From Luscinia megarhynchos (Eukaryota > Chordata > Aves > Passeriformes > Turdidae): 64,000 bases of DNA. The translations under genes were made by a program, and so were the position numbers. Below, piece by piece: positions 27,031-40,619 of this stretch. Below the pieces are notes generated by a model. The model was not told the DNA's origin. It did no database searches and saw nothing but the letters and a program-made list of their open reading frames with translations. The DNA lies in contig JAPFBE010000003.1 of assembly GCA_034336665.1 (NCBI GenBank), positions 64,213,352 to 64,277,351 of the forward strand, given 5' to 3'. The stretch's first letter is position 1; every line of letters begins with the position of its first letter.

Positions 27031-30000
27031 TGCACTCTATGAATCAAACCCTTCCTTCCCAACAAAACAAAGAAGTTTGTTACAAGACAATGTGTGGAGT
27101 TAAAAAAAAATCAGAAATCGAAGATAATAGCAAAAGCCAACCTATACCTTCAATAAGTGTTTTTGCAACACCTCATAAAAATCTGTGTAAATGATGATTA
27201 TTAAAGATATCTGCTAATGCTGGGCTAAAATTCTAAGCTTTATTGCTGGACTTAGCTCTGCAGATAGGAAATCGCCCCTCCTATGCGTAACCCTAACACC
27301 TGTTATCCCTGAGTAAACCAGTTCAGATCCCAGCTGGGCAGTCTTGGCTTTCCATGGAGATCATTGCCTAGTTTGCACACGAGTAGTTTTGTCAGGATCC
27401 ATTCCACCTGCTCCATTGCAGAGGTAATATTAACCATAAACTCACAGCTCTGCAATGTGAACCATCATCTGATGGAAGAGTAGAGAGCATAAAAACTTGA
27501 AAGTGCACATGTGTGTGAAAAAAATATTTTGTGAAATAAAGACCAACTGATTGTTCATCAGCTTCAAATTATACAGGAGTAATTCAAGCTACTTGTCCCT
27601 ATGGAGAAGTTTTTCCACAAAGTCTGATTATTTACAACTCTGCCCAGTCTAAATTCCTGTGGACATGTCAGTCACTCACTGCACTGAAGTACACAAGCCT
27701 CATTTAAGTTTCTGCTTCTCTGCTTCCCACTGACCCTAACAAAATGTCTATAGTAGGTAGTAACAAATAATGAGTAAAATAAAATTTGTGATTTAATTTG
27801 TGACTAATAATTAAATTCATCGGTGATTTAACCCTAAGTTTTGCAAAACCGTACAAAAAATATGAGGTTTTTAATAAATCAACATGTCTTCCAGATCAAA
27901 TTGAATTCAGACTCTGTGGTCCCAGAATATTGGTTCATGGACATATTTTATAAAATTTAATGGAGGCTGTAACAATGTTACCTGAGACTGCTTTTCCATT
28001 CAGTCAGAGACATGAAAAATAAATACAGGAGGATTCATCCCAGTTCTTTATAGAACTGAAAGCCTCATTAGAAAATGAGATATGAGTTTCTTTAACTGCA
28101 GACTTTTTCTAAGAGATTGTAAAGCTCTCTCAGCCACCTTCTGGCCAGTGATGATTTACACAGAGTAGGGACACTCCTTTCTCATACCACTCCACATGTA
28201 GCTTACACTTCTGCTAGCCGTCCAGATGGAAAGAGTGAGGATTGAATTTATCTCAGGAAGAAAATAAATATTTGGTACTTAAAATAGAATAATGCAAAAA
28301 ATTGACATTAAAGTGTAGACTGGGTTTCAGTGAGTGTAGAAATCAAATAGGTTGTTAAAACTTCATTCTCAGACAAACAAAACCTAGACATTTTTACAGT
28401 TTGACACAACAGCAGCAATTTATTTTATTTCAAAAAATAACTTAGCATTATCAAAGCATCTGTCCCTGACAGAAAAGTGGAAAATTATGTATTACACAAT
28501 GTACTCAAAAAATCTGTGCACAAGGTTCCAGAGAATAAAAGCAATATTGCCTATAAAACCAAGTACTAAAAAAAAACCTAGCATCTCTGCTATTACTTGT
28601 AGATTTCAGTGTGGAATGATTAAAAACAAATGGGTTTGGAGAAGCAGTTCTTTAAATGGAGACATCAAGACTGTTTTTGAATGTAATGTTTACTCCAAAT
28701 GTCAGAAATTCTCTACATCTTTAAAATGAGGTTGTGTTGTTACTGATTTTAATTTGGATTTAATATTTATTCCAATGTGTTTATCTAACCATTAAATATG
28801 AAAAGTAATGCAAAAGCTACAATAGCTTCATCTCATATCTCTTTCCAGTGTCCCAGTTTCTGACTGTACCATGGGGCATTATGGCACACTTTTTCAGATT
28901 TCATATTGAATGTTATATTTATATGAAAATATGTATATGTCTGTATTTTACACATACCTGAGTATCATTTTCCTCTGTGCAAATTAACAAATATGTACCA
29001 TGGGATACTTTGAGAGCTGCAGAGACCAGGCTGGTTTCTAGGACATCTAAGAGGACAAAGCCTTCATGGGGGTGCAGTGGAAAACAACAGAACTGTCTCC
29101 ACTTCCATAGGACAAACTGATGATCAGACTGCCCTGAGAGGCAGAAGATGCTGAAATGCTTGATCCCTTTCCAGCACCACCTGGGTGCACCAACCATCTG
29201 GGTTTGAAGGTGTTAAACTGGCGCACATTCCTCATGCTGTGACTAAAACGCTCTCTGTCAGAATATTCCTTCCATACTTTCACATGAAAAATCTTGATTG
29301 CTTCTATAGCTGAGTGTCTAGAAAGCATCTTGTGGCTTGTGTACTGGGGCCAGTGTTGAGGTTTTGGTAGAGGAGGGCCTGCAGGGTTGCCCTTGTGAAA
29401 AGAGAGAAGGGGATGCCACACATTGTACATAGGCAGCTCTAAGAGACCAAGCACAAGAGAGCCCACAGACAAGCTCGTTGTGCCTCAGGAAAAACACATT
29501 CAAGAATGGCAAAATATGAGAAAGAGAGGATGAGGGAAGATGAAGAGAAGAAGTAAACAGGGAGAGGAGAAGAGAATCAGAGTGATACAACAGAGACAGC
29601 AGGAAGATGAGGTCCTGCATGGCAGAGTGGACATCCCCAGAGGATGGCAGCCCCTAAGACTCTCAGAGGAAATGAGATGGAAGGAATTTCAAACAGAAAC
29701 CTCCACTGGAAGACCACAACATGCATCCTGCATCACTTTTTGTCTGGCTGAAGGCACTACTGAATGCAACCTGTGATGATAGCAAGGCAGGGATGAGTGG
29801 TGTCTGAAAGGAAGCTGTGCCTGGGAAAGGAGTGTGTTTTGCCTAAGTCTTCTAAAGATTGTGTCTTTTTTTGCTTCCCATATCCAAATCAGCAACTAAA
29901 TATTTATATTATTCGGCAATAAATTAAATTAATTTCCTCAAGCTGAGTTTGCTCCTGACAGCAATTGGTTTGGTTTTTTCCTCTCTTCATCTCAATTCAC

Positions 30001-30620
30001 AAGATTTACAGCTCCTGTCTCTCCAATTCTCTCTCCTATCCAAATGCAAGAGCAAACTACTGGTTGGGTGCTGGGCTGGCAGGTGGTTGCAAGCCATCAC
30101 AGCTATTTAATCAGCCAGAGGATAGCTAAAGACCAAGTAGGACAACAAAACGTGCCAGCTGAGAGGACTGGAAGGGATTTATAGGATTGCTGTCTACCAC
30201 TAGTGGACCTACAGCCCTGTTGTTAATGGCTGTGCATTAAAGAGGGAGTGAATTGGGAGAGCAATTTGGCTGTACATTTCCCCAGGACTTGAAGAGGTCA
30301 CATCAGCTGGAAGTATTCAGGTTCATAGATTCACAGGTTTAAAACCAAAGTGTTAAAATACACAGGAGAGATGGCAAAGCTCCATGGGTAGCTCGTGGAG
30401 AAGAAATCCCAAGATATGTGTGGGAAACAAACTACTAATCCTCCTCCTTGTAATCAGATAGCCATAAGACATAAAAAGAGCATGAAACTTGTGCTAAGAG
30501 CTGGAACAAAATCGACTATTAGGTTCTTTTCATCCCCTAACAGAGCCAGGAAAGTCAGCCAGCTGTGCAAAACATCACACTGCCTAAGAAGGTAAGATCA
30601 CAACTTCTTTCTCTCCTTAA
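27031..30620. other. Unique AT-rich non-coding DNA
   Basis: No supported gene. A 141-codon minus-strand ORF at 29047-29472 is the most protein-like part, but I cannot assign it. A purine-rich stretch lies at about 29510-29610. Confidence 0.5.
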
Positions 30621-30772
30621 AGAATCACAAAATAAGCTGAGCTGGAGGGGACCCGCAATGATCACTGAGTCCAGCTCCTGGCCCTGCACAGAGCAATCCC
30701 CAAGAGTCACACCATGTGCCTGACAGTGTTGTCCAAATGTTTCTTGAACTCTGTCAGGCTGGTGCTGTGAAG
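30621..30772 (-). mobile_element. CR1 LINE 3' end fragment, minus strand
   Basis: The plus strand reads 'agaatcacaaaat', then 'gctggaggggaccc', 'gagtccagctcctggccctgcacag', 'accatgtgcctgacag', and 'cttgaactctgtcaggctggtgctgtga'. This is the reverse complement of the CR1 3' region. Only about 150 bases remain. The 113-codon minus-strand ORF over it (30555-30896) comes from this repeat. Confidence 0.92.
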
Positions 30773-32839
30773 TTAATCCTGAGGCAGTTATGTTTGTGAA
30801 AGGTAGATAGCACCAGGCACAGACAATAGAGTTATCTTCAAATGATCTATTTGTTGACACAAAGACAGAATGAATATGTAATTTGGGACTAGACAAAGTC
30901 AGGATTCTCTGCTTATTATTTTATCTAATTCAGCAGTCTAATTGACAAATTTCAAGTCAAATAGTCAATGAATATCCTAAATCAGTGTCTACAACTCATA
31001 GGCTGTGATTTCTACACACGTAGGATGCATTTGGTCCACTTTCCATATTTCTACAGGCTATATTCATAACCTATGCACTTGCAGTCAGGCCCCAGATTAA
31101 TTTTGTGTGCTGCAAATTCATTTCATGACATGCATACATGGTGTGATGCCTTGGACTCATTGTTCCTTCTTTGAAGCTGATTTATCCTCACACTGCACGT
31201 CTATCTTGCTCAGGACAAGTCAGAACTAAATAAACCAGCACAAATCATCAGTGTGCAGTAGGAAATAGAGATCTAGATGTCTCAGCCACTTGGCATGTGC
31301 TGCATGGCATACACATACATATTTTAGCCAAAATAGGTCAGACAGGGAAAGTTCAGATATCTGAGGAGTAGATCAAATTATCAACTCTGCTGTTTCTGGA
31401 AAAAACAATGTTTTTTTCTGTCTAGGACTGCTTTGTGCCCTGTAAGTGCACAGATCACACAATATTGCATCATGTAATAAGCACTGTGAGATAATGACTT
31501 TGTGAGTTTTAAAACACAGAGACCTGTGTTTGAATTGTAGAATCTGTCTCTTTTTATGCTGTAAGTGCCTCAGGATTCCTACTTGCAGCAATTCAGTGTA
31601 GCACTCAGTGTCCCATTCTTGGTCTTATTAGGAAAATAAGAGGTGTCTGCTTTTGGACAATAGAGGCCTGAGTAATAGATGAGTGCTGTGGGTATATTTG
31701 GGGCCTCTTTTCATCACTTGATTGCAGTAATACTTCATCCTTTACTCTTTACCAATATTTTTTCATCAAAGCATATTTGTAATACAAGAGTTTCAAGTAT
31801 CAGAAAAGATCTGAGGGCATTAGTCTCCAGAGGAAATATGATGTTAGAACTGTACAACCAGTACATTTCTATTGTAGCTACTGATGATCTGAAAGCTAAA
31901 ATAGAAAAAAAACTGTTTGTGCAAAAAAGGCTGTTCAACAATTGAATTTATTGTGAGCACAGAATAAAATCAAAATAATTAAAAGCTGCATTTGGTGATG
32001 GAGAAAGCCTGTGCTAATTAATCAATCATCATGTATATAGCTATCAAATATGCTGGTCAGAAGTTAACCTACTGTACTTAAAATTTAACACTAAAATAAG
32101 TGATTTTATATTATGAATATCCATATTCCCTTTCTAATATGAGATGTAATAGCCTGTGCTTTAATAAGCAGGTGCCCACTTTTTCCTAGAGCCTAATTTA
32201 ATCTTTAACATGGCTGAACATATGTCTTTAGTGCAGCCTGAGGTTAGCAGCATTCCTGTTCATGGATGCTTCTCACCTGCCTCACCTCCTCATCTCATTA
32301 TATTTAAGCATGTTTCCAGTAGGGAATGCCAAAAAGCCAGCAAATGTTAGAGGTGTGTTTTGTCTGAGATTACTTCCTGTGCTACATCCAGGAGCACCCT
32401 CTGACTGGCTGACCAGATAACTGAAATACACAGGTGTCTATTAATTCAATTTAAAAGATTAGACATTTCAGACTTACAGCTTGCTCTGTTTTGCCAGAAA
32501 AAATGTCATCCTCTTCCTCAGAAAGGAAAAATCTGGCCAATTACAGTTAGTATGAGCCAAGCAATCAGCATGCCAGGCCTGCAGCTGAAAATCTGGAATT
32601 ATACAGCAGCAGGGATATTTAGGGATGAGCGATTGTAAGAAGCGACTCATGGGACTGGCAGTGCTCAGCAGGACTTTGTCCAAGCTAAACACCAAGTAGA
32701 AAATGCTCTTCAGTCATTGCAGTATATTCCCAGACCCACTCCTGTCTACACATATCTAACTTAGTTTCAGACCTAAGGAATTAAATGTCCAGACAAACAG
32801 ATCTTCACATCCAATTCACAGGAATTTCTTTTCTTCCAG
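30773..32839. other. Unique AT-rich non-coding DNA
   Basis: No gene or repeat recognised. An 88-codon plus-strand ORF (31679-31945) and an overlapping minus-strand ORF match nothing I know. Confidence 0.5.
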
Positions 32840-33028
32840 GTGGAGTTCAAAAAGAGTAACAAGGAGCAGCTTCATGAATGGCTCCAAGAAAAGAGACACT
32901 GATCATCAACAACTTGAGAAAGGGACTGCAAACAATTCCAGTGAGACCTCTGTCCGTGGGTCATTAAGTGACATGGCAAGTTAAGGCAGCATTTCTAAAA
33001 CAGCAGCTTTCAATCTGTGGCCAATAAA
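32840..33028 (+). other. Candidate terminal exon: acceptor, short ORF, stop, AATAAA
   Basis: A good 3' splice-site pattern (pyrimidine run ending in CAG, AG at 32838-32839) is followed by an open frame from 32841 to the TAA at 32982-32984. It codes 47 residues. The peptide is hydrophilic and rich in Ser, Thr, Asn, Lys and Arg, starts Trp-Ser-Ser-Lys-Arg, and ends Ser-Asp-Met-Ala-Ser. It would suit the cytoplasmic tail of a membrane protein, but I do not recognise it. An AATAAA signal lies 39 bases after the stop (33023-33028). The frame also stays open for over 20 codons upstream, so the splice site is not required to explain it. Chance remains the simplest explanation, since no other exon of a gene is visible nearby. 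Confidence 0.2.
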
Positions 33029-33899
33029 GCACCACAAGTCCATGGACTTTTTGTGGAAAGACAAAGTTATCAAGGCAATTCTCCAGAAGGAGAAATTTGA
33101 TATACTACCATCTATAGCTTCACTGGAAAAAGATTTAAGCTCTGCTGATAAACAAAAAAAAAAAAAGCCCTGATGAAAACAGCTGCTCTACAGTATCTGA
33201 TCTAGCCATCTTCTGTAGACACAAGAATGTTTGAAAGAGGAAAGAGTAAATATAAAAGTTAGCTGGCTGTTACTCAGTCTGGAAAAGTAAGTGGGTGCAA
33301 TGTACTAAGAAAAGTAGCTAATAAAGATAGGCAAAACTGGTTGGTCACTTTAGAGGGAAGCTTGGAAACAGGTCTTTGAGGTTGTACTGTACCCACAGAT
33401 GCAATTTGGAAAGGAAAATACAGCTATGGCATTATCTGTTTGGGATTTTTTTTCACATTTTCACGTCCCAAAGATTAAGCTAATTTTCTTTAACGAGTGG
33501 ATCTTAAAACTTCTGCAATTCATGCCGTGGTGGTCTCCCATTTAGGCTACTAGGACAGCAATTCTGACAGAACTAGATTGTAGGCATATCTGAGAACTAG
33601 TACAGAATTCAGGAGGTCATCTGCTACATGGCACCTCTTCTAAATAGTGCACAGAATAAGCAACCTTGGACCTGCATTGGCTCCCTAGAGGTTCACAGGT
33701 ATCATTTGAAGCATCAGTTTTGCCCCATCCAGAACTGCTAAAAAACTGATTCTCCCCATGGCCATACTTGTACAGGTATGATGAGAGGCTGTGTCTTTTG
33801 TGGTGATAGATTCATGTGCAAAGGAAGGATGTGGCAGAGTGCTTTGCATAAGGCCACCTGGCATTTACAGAGAGGGTTTTTTTCCTTTTAGACCTAAAC
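33029..33899. other. Unique non-coding DNA
   Basis: No gene or repeat recognised. There is a 12-base A run near 33150. Confidence 0.5.
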
Positions 33900-34200
33900 T
33901 ATGCTCATTTTATCATCTTTAAGAAAGTCTGTTTACCTGAGCTGCAAAAATATTCAGTAAATCATTGCTTTAATTTAGCTAACAATAGATGCAGGATTAA
34001 TTATAACTTTATGGGAAGTGCTTTATTTAAAAGACTGATATTCAAGGTTTTGTGGAAATCAATGGTCATCAGCATATGCATTATTAGGACAGAAGCTGTG
34101 AATGCTGAGTACTGTATCAAAAACAATATCACTTGTAAGCCAGGAAACTGTGAGGAAACATTTGCTGCCTTGATTAGCACAAGGTTTACAAATTGATGTT
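33900..34200. promoter_or_regulatory. Possible conserved non-coding element (speculative)
   Basis: Repeat-free, with several homeodomain-type words (TAATTATAACTTTATGG near 34000, ATTTAGCTAAC near 33980). The same stretch carries short ORFs on both strands that look meaningless. Only a cross-species alignment could show whether it is conserved. Confidence 0.15.
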
Positions 34201-37200
34201 TGTATTTTTTTGAATCTAAAAATCTCACTTTCCTCTTCACACTCTCTTCTTCATATGTAGAAGTACTCAGCAAACATAAATATTTTAAGTTGTTAGCTAC
34301 CAGAAAGTAGAATTTCATTGTCTGTGACAGTAATCAATGTCTCAAATTGTGAAGGTGGTTTATTAAATTAGAGTTATCACCTTTTTCTAGGCCATTTTCC
34401 TGGATCATGACAGACAAATAAGAGAATAAATTCTTAAACCAAAGAATAGATCCACAAAAGCACCTAACTTTTAGATATATTTCAGCCTAAATGTATCTTC
34501 AGCGCTGTCCACGGAGCTTTCATCTTGAAGCTGTGAACTAAAATGGCGACAGATTTGAGGTGGCTATTAGTAAGTAGGATGGGACCTTGTGCTTACTGTC
34601 CAAAGGAAACTAAAGGTGGGACAGTCAAGCAAGTTACCCCAGCTTCTCTTGAGCAGTTATGCTGTACCTGGCAGTCTCTAGCAAACACGAGATGAAACAC
34701 TTTAATTTCAACAAAAAATGACGTTTTCCTCACTTTGCCTCACAGTTGTGAGCTGCAAGAGATGAATTATCAAAGCCCATCCAACATGCCACTGCTCATC
34801 AAGCCTTAAGCACTCACCACTGGATGTCAGTCCTTCAACCAGCATTGCAGTCAGAGTTAGACATAAGCCCCAATTTCAAACAAGCACTGGCAGCTATTAA
34901 CCCCCTCCACAGCCTGCAGCTTGCTGGTCAGGAAAGACACCAGGGAACTGGAACCTGCTTGGATTAAATCCTTCTTTCAGACAAACAAAACTCATTCCCT
35001 TAAGGGTACCAACAGCTTTGTGGCAGAAGGATAAAGTCCCATTGAAGGCAGACCACTTTGGGTGATTAGTTAAAAATCTTCTGGACCTGAGGGATGGAGA
35101 AAATGAGGTGAAATAAAATGACCCTATAAGCTGATTGATAAGAATAGACTTATATTTCTGGTCCATTAATGTTTCATAGAAAATATTCCAGTAACATTTT
35201 TAAAAGCCATTATCAATCACTCAAATCAGAGTAGGCCTACCCTTAAACAGAATTGTTTTAAAAGTGGAACCTACAAAGAAAATACCGAGTAAAACATTTC
35301 AAGCAAACTGAATTTTTTTCTTTCTGTTGTTTTTCACTCTGGGAGTGATTCCAGGATATTAATTACTGTGATGTTGTTTCATTGTGTAAGATGAATGCAT
35401 GGTGTGTGGGATCTTTCCCACCTCCTGTGGACCTACACAATGGACTTTGTGAGTCAGCACAGGATCACCCTGCCTGAGGTGCAGCAAAGCACAGTTTCTG
35501 GCATTGTCAGCTGATTTATTTGAACAGACTGCACACCTTTCTTCGTATGGTGCCTTTCTGTGCCTTCGAATGGCAGCTTCAGGCTCCCTCCTTTGTTTGC
35601 TGCCTTTGGCTGATAGTGCACAGCCAGTGAAGAGCCAGGTGACTCCTGAGTGATGCTTTCATGTCTCCCAGCCTCATGGTGGCTTCACTCAGCTTCTGAC
35701 ACCCTGGAGTTTCAAAAGGCGGCCAAGTTGGGGGCACACAAATCACCTAACTGCTGTGAGTCCACATCAGCCAAATGCACGTGGAATTCAAACCTATGGG
35801 GCTGAAGGGTAAAGTTTAGACCAGGTGCCATTAGGCCAGTTTGAGTTCTAGAGATGAGATAACTGCACACATTGAGATCTATTTCTGTGGATGACACTCA
35901 ACACTGTTCACAGAGAGGAGCAGCTGTCCCCAGCCCGCAGCATATTTATTCTCCAGAGACAGCAGAGACACTTCCTTACTGGCTTCCTTGGGCTGATTTT
36001 ACCTAATGGTGGGGTTTGATCCCTCAGAGCAGGGCTCTGTGCAGATTTGTGTGGTGGTGTGCATGTATTTCTTGAAAAAAAAAAAAAGATACAAACAACC
36101 CAAAGCAACAAAGACACCTCCCTGGGCATAATAGTTTATCCTGTAGATTCCAGTCATCCAAGCCAAGTGCTGATATGTTTACAAACAGCTAGTACCTTTG
36201 AGAGCCTTGTTTTCCTAGGAAGCCATGTTTTGGAAAGGAACATACATTCCCAGGTGTCCAGTACACACAAAACTCACTTCTGCAATTGGGGCAATTAGTA
36301 AAGGCTCTCTTGGCAGAACTTTATATCTCTGATAGTTCTACTTCTTTGGCCGTGGGCTCAAAAGTTGTTAGATAAGGACAGGAAAAGAAAATGAGAAAGT
36401 GGAGTCTGCAAAAGTCCTGTTTCCCTAAGAAACCAGAGGTTTCTATGCTATGTCACATAGAGATAGATAGACCAAGCCCAGATTGAGATGGAAATTTCTT
36501 TTTCTGTCTTCAAAGACATTTTTGCTCCCAAAAGTTCCACCCCTAGAGAATATCATATTAAGGAGAAAATCTAATGGACAGCTGAAGAACTCTTCTGTTG
36601 ACAGCCTCACCAAGTCTGGTATATTCATACAACATATTTTGCTTCTAAGTGATTTTTATTAAAAAGCTGAACGATTGTAGAAGTCCCAAACAGTTGCAGT
36701 TTGGGAATGACTAAACTTGGATTTTGAAAATAAATTAGTAGAAGAGGGTAGAACTAGATCTGTTTTAGCAAGCTATGCAGTTTTGTGCATAAATATAAAC
36801 ATATTAGTATTTTCTAATAGCTGCAATCAGTGCTGGCTAAATAAAAATAGATAACTTTACACAGACTGTTAAATTTTATCACCTCACAGAGGGATTTGAA
36901 AAAAATCTTGGGGAACATTCTTTGCAAATGCAAACAGCAATATGTATTTCTTTCAATGGCCCAGTGCATGTATTCTGTTCCTCCAATTGTCTCCCCCTCA
37001 CTAGTATTCACTCATTTTCTTTCCATATCATGCATGTGATGGGTCTCCTTCAGGTGGGATGTAATCCCACACTTGAAAGCAGTATTAAGGAATGTATCTG
37101 CTGCAATACACATACAAAAACTAGACAACTCTTAATCTCACAATTCAGTTTGCTACTCAGAACTCTTAGGTTTTGCACAGAATTTTCATGAGTAAAACTA

Positions 37201-38622
37201 CTCAACCAGACTGATTGGAAAACCAAATTATTTTCCACCCACATGATGTGGGAGAAAAAGATATAAAATGGCAAAAGTTTTAGGAGTAATACCGACTCAA
37301 ATACATTTTTTTTATTTTAAATTCAGTTTATCTTTTTTTTTCTCTTTTTTACTTCTACTTTTGGAACAATGTAACATTTATTTATGCCAGATATAAATTT
37401 TAAGAAGATATATTAGTGGATCATATCTTTTCCACCCCAAGGCAAGAGTCATATATTATAACACATCTTTCATGAACTTACTGTGATCCTCCAGAATAAC
37501 AGACAGAAAAATAACCATGGCTGCAGCATATTATGAAAATGTTTTCTATCCAAGGAGCTTCTCAAAGAGGACTCTGAAAAGATAAGACACATAAATTTTA
37601 AGTCTCCTAGGACAACAAGCTAATTGAAGCAGATAACATTCAGTGTTGAGATAATCTCCAATAATATGTACCAATTTAGAAAATTGCTTGTTTCAAGCAA
37701 AACTTTTCAGGTAAAGTGTCAGATAGCTTTTGAAAAATTCCTATTTCTTAAATCATTTTGATAAGTGCTGTCTTGTTTTCTTTAGTTGACTGTAAATACT
37801 AATACTGAAATACCACAATTTCTTGAGGGTGAACAATTCCAGGTTCCAGTCATTTCTTGAAACTACATTAAATTACTAATGAGGTCCCATTTTCTGCACA
37901 GAACTGTCTCTTCCTGATCTCACCTCTCACAAGAACTTGTGTCATCAAGTACACAGGGTTGGATCTGATAGTGTGTAGATACACCTGGTCTGCTGTATAC
38001 TCAGTAAGAGAAATCAAATATTTAAAATTATATGTGCATGACTAATTGCTTGATAGATCTGATCTGCTGGTATTAAGAGAGCTGAACCACTTGTAAACTT
38101 CCTAGCAAAAGGACTTCTCTTTGCATAGCAAAGCACTGCACCCTTTAAGAGCAATATTAGAAGTAATAATCATATGTACACACTTTCCAAAAAAAGCAGA
38201 TTTTGACTTTATATCTAATACAGAAAATTTAAAAAGATGGATTACAGTTGTCTTAACTTAATGGTTTTGTGGGATATTAGGAGAATCCACCTTTAAATCC
38301 TGTGGAAGGTAGCTTTGTAAATCAAAGATTTTTGTGGTGAGTTTTCTGCTTTGTTTCTTTGTATTTTTTACATATGACTTTAATATAAATATGTAATGGC
38401 TAACTAAACTTACTATGGATATGTTTTAATTCTGTTAAATCCTTTAATAAACTTAGAGAGCTTCAGAAACATGTGGTATTAAAAGTAAAACTAGATGGTG
38501 GATTTTTGTAATTGTTTTGCTATGCCTTTATTTTTCACTTGATATAATTCTTACTGAGTGTAGTAAGATCATGACTGAGATCTAAGGTGGTGTCCTGAAA
38601 ATAAAATAAAATCAAGCAGTTT
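34201..38622. other. Unique non-coding DNA with a GC-richer patch
   Basis: No gene or transposon recognised. A GC-richer patch at about 35400-36050 resembles neither CR1 nor an LTR I know. There is a 13-base A run near 36075. Confidence 0.5.
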
Positions 38623-38658
38623 ATACACACACACACAAACACATATATATATATATAT
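38623..38658 (+). repeat. Compound (AC)n-(AT)n microsatellite
   Basis: About eight AC dinucleotides with one 'aaac' interruption, followed by about eight AT dinucleotides. An 11-base direct duplication (TTCAGAAGTAT) follows nearby at about 38688-38709. Confidence 0.9.
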
Positions 38659-39519
38659 CTGTACATAAGTATATAGCCCAGCAAATTTTCAGAAGTATTT
38701 CAGAAGTATTTCTTCCTTACAGACGCACTATGTCCACATTAAATATTTACAAAATAATAATTTTGAACACAGTTTGCAGCGTGTCTTGAGTGTATTGTAG
38801 CCATACATAATATCCACCCAAGTATTTGCAGATGTTACTTAACTTTGCCAAAGAGTTTCAACACTCTGGATGAGGTCTTGAACTCAGATTTGGCTGATGC
38901 AATGTGACCTACAATATTTCTTCCCCAATGTAGGAAGGGAAAATAAATGACTTATGGTTGCTCTGCTCAGTTGATTTCCTCACATTCATTTCTTGTCTTT
39001 TGGAATTTCCCGTGAACAAAAATTATCCTCTGAGCACCAAAGAAAGGCTCAAGAAAAGTTTTTCAAAAGCCACTGTTAGTAAACAGAGCTAAGTATCAAC
39101 ACATAATATGAGCTTGTTCTCACACAGGATAAATACATCAAAAGGATACAGGTAAACAGGAAGAAACTCCAATTTCTTTATTTTGTTCCTGTGACTAAAA
39201 TCTATTCCTTGGTAAAGATCTAACTCAGTTCCAAACACAAATTTCTGAAGAAAAATCACTAGTCCTGTGAGTAATAGGCCTTCTCTTTTACTTTCAGGTT
39301 TTTCTTGTCATGCTTTGCAACCCAGTATAATAAGGGAAAAGTTGAGACAATATAAATAGCTAAGTAAAAACATAGTCAAGTCAAGGAACAGTAAACAAGA
39401 AAGACCATTTCATAGGTTCTTCCCAGTGTTGATTTTTAGACCTTTGAAAAGATTATTGTTATTAATGGATATTTTCATTCCCTGGAGTTTTTCCTGAGCT
39501 CCAGTGTTCCCATTTCTGG
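38659..39519. other. Unique AT-rich non-coding DNA
   Basis: Nothing recognised apart from the short duplication near 38690. Confidence 0.5.
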
Positions 39520-39643
39520 AAAAAAAAAAAAAAAGAAACCAAACAAACAACCCCCCACACACACAAACAAAACCAACAAAAAAACCACAAAAAACCAAAC
39601 AAACAACAAACAAAACCAAAAAAACCCAAAACCCACCAACCCA
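39520..39643 (+). repeat. A15 run followed by a 108-base A/C-only tract
   Basis: Fifteen A's (39520-39534), one G, and then 108 bases (39536-39643) containing only A and C. The tract is irregular, built from AAAC, AAACC, ACAC and CCCCCC pieces. The minus strand is therefore G/T only and translates into Phe, Gly, Val, Cys and Trp-rich nonsense, which explains three overlapping minus-strand ORFs here. It may be a decayed poly(A)-like insertion tail or an expanded (AAAC)n repeat. Confidence 0.93.
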
Positions 39644-40619
39644 TAATGTGGTACTAGCAATGTTTTCTCCCTTTACATAGTTTGAAAAATAAAAATCTAT
39701 ATGGCAAAAAATTCCTCATGTGCCACTAAACTGCCAGCAAATGCAGTTTTACAGATCATCCATTTCCACTCACCTATTTTCATATTTGCTTTGGTATAGG
39801 AGCTATTGGGAGGGGATCTTGTGACTTCTCTGAAAAGTCTACATCAATTACCACATTTTAAAAGTAATCCTTCTAATCTGTGACAAAATCAGGATTTGGG
39901 AACAGTCAGATGGTTATAAAGATACACCTGTAAAATAAATGGAAGTCTTTTGAGTCACATTTGTGAATTTATACCATATATGTATATATATATGCTAAAG
40001 GAATCCCACATGCATATGTGCACCACTGATAGGAGTTTAATTTCTTAATAAGATTTATTTTTGTCTTCTACTTCCAGATATAACTTTAAGACATTAGGTA
40101 CTCTGCCTTCAATGACACTGTAGCCACTGTGTTCCCCCCAAAAGTGAATTGGTTCCTAAGATTTTAATTTAATTAATTGGCAGTCATGCTCCAAATGCTT
40201 TGAGTTGCTGTATTATTGCAAAGCAGAAAATGCCATTTACCCTTCAAAATTATGTTTGAGGGAGAGCAAGAGGTGATGATTCAATAGATAATTGGATGTT
40301 AGATCCTCTCAGAGATCAGCTCAAGAGTAGCAGCAATATGTCTTTTCTGAGGAATTTCTGCATAACTTCCATTGACCAAGTTTCCACTTTCATGTTAGAC
40401 AGCTGCAATTACTAAACCATCAGAGCAAATAGTAAAAAATTGAATTAAGCCAAAAAAAACACACTAGGGAGGACAGTTTACTTTTTACACTGATTCTACT
40501 GAATTGTCTTTTTGAACTTGCAGTCCATTAAAAACATCAGGGATTTAAAAACTTTTATAATAGCTGAAGTTAAAAATGCTGGTGATTACTGTAAATTGCT
40601 GCTTCATTTCTCATGCTGA
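39644..40619. other. Unique AT-rich non-coding DNA
   Basis: No gene recognised. A short (TA)n run lies at about 39979-39993. Confidence 0.5.

Noticed and set aside
30555..30896. 113-codon minus-strand ORF
   Set aside because: Largely the CR1 3' region read on its own strand.
39410..39660. Three minus-strand ORFs rich in Phe, Gly, Val, Cys and Trp
   Set aside because: They are translations of the G/T-only complement of the A/C tract.
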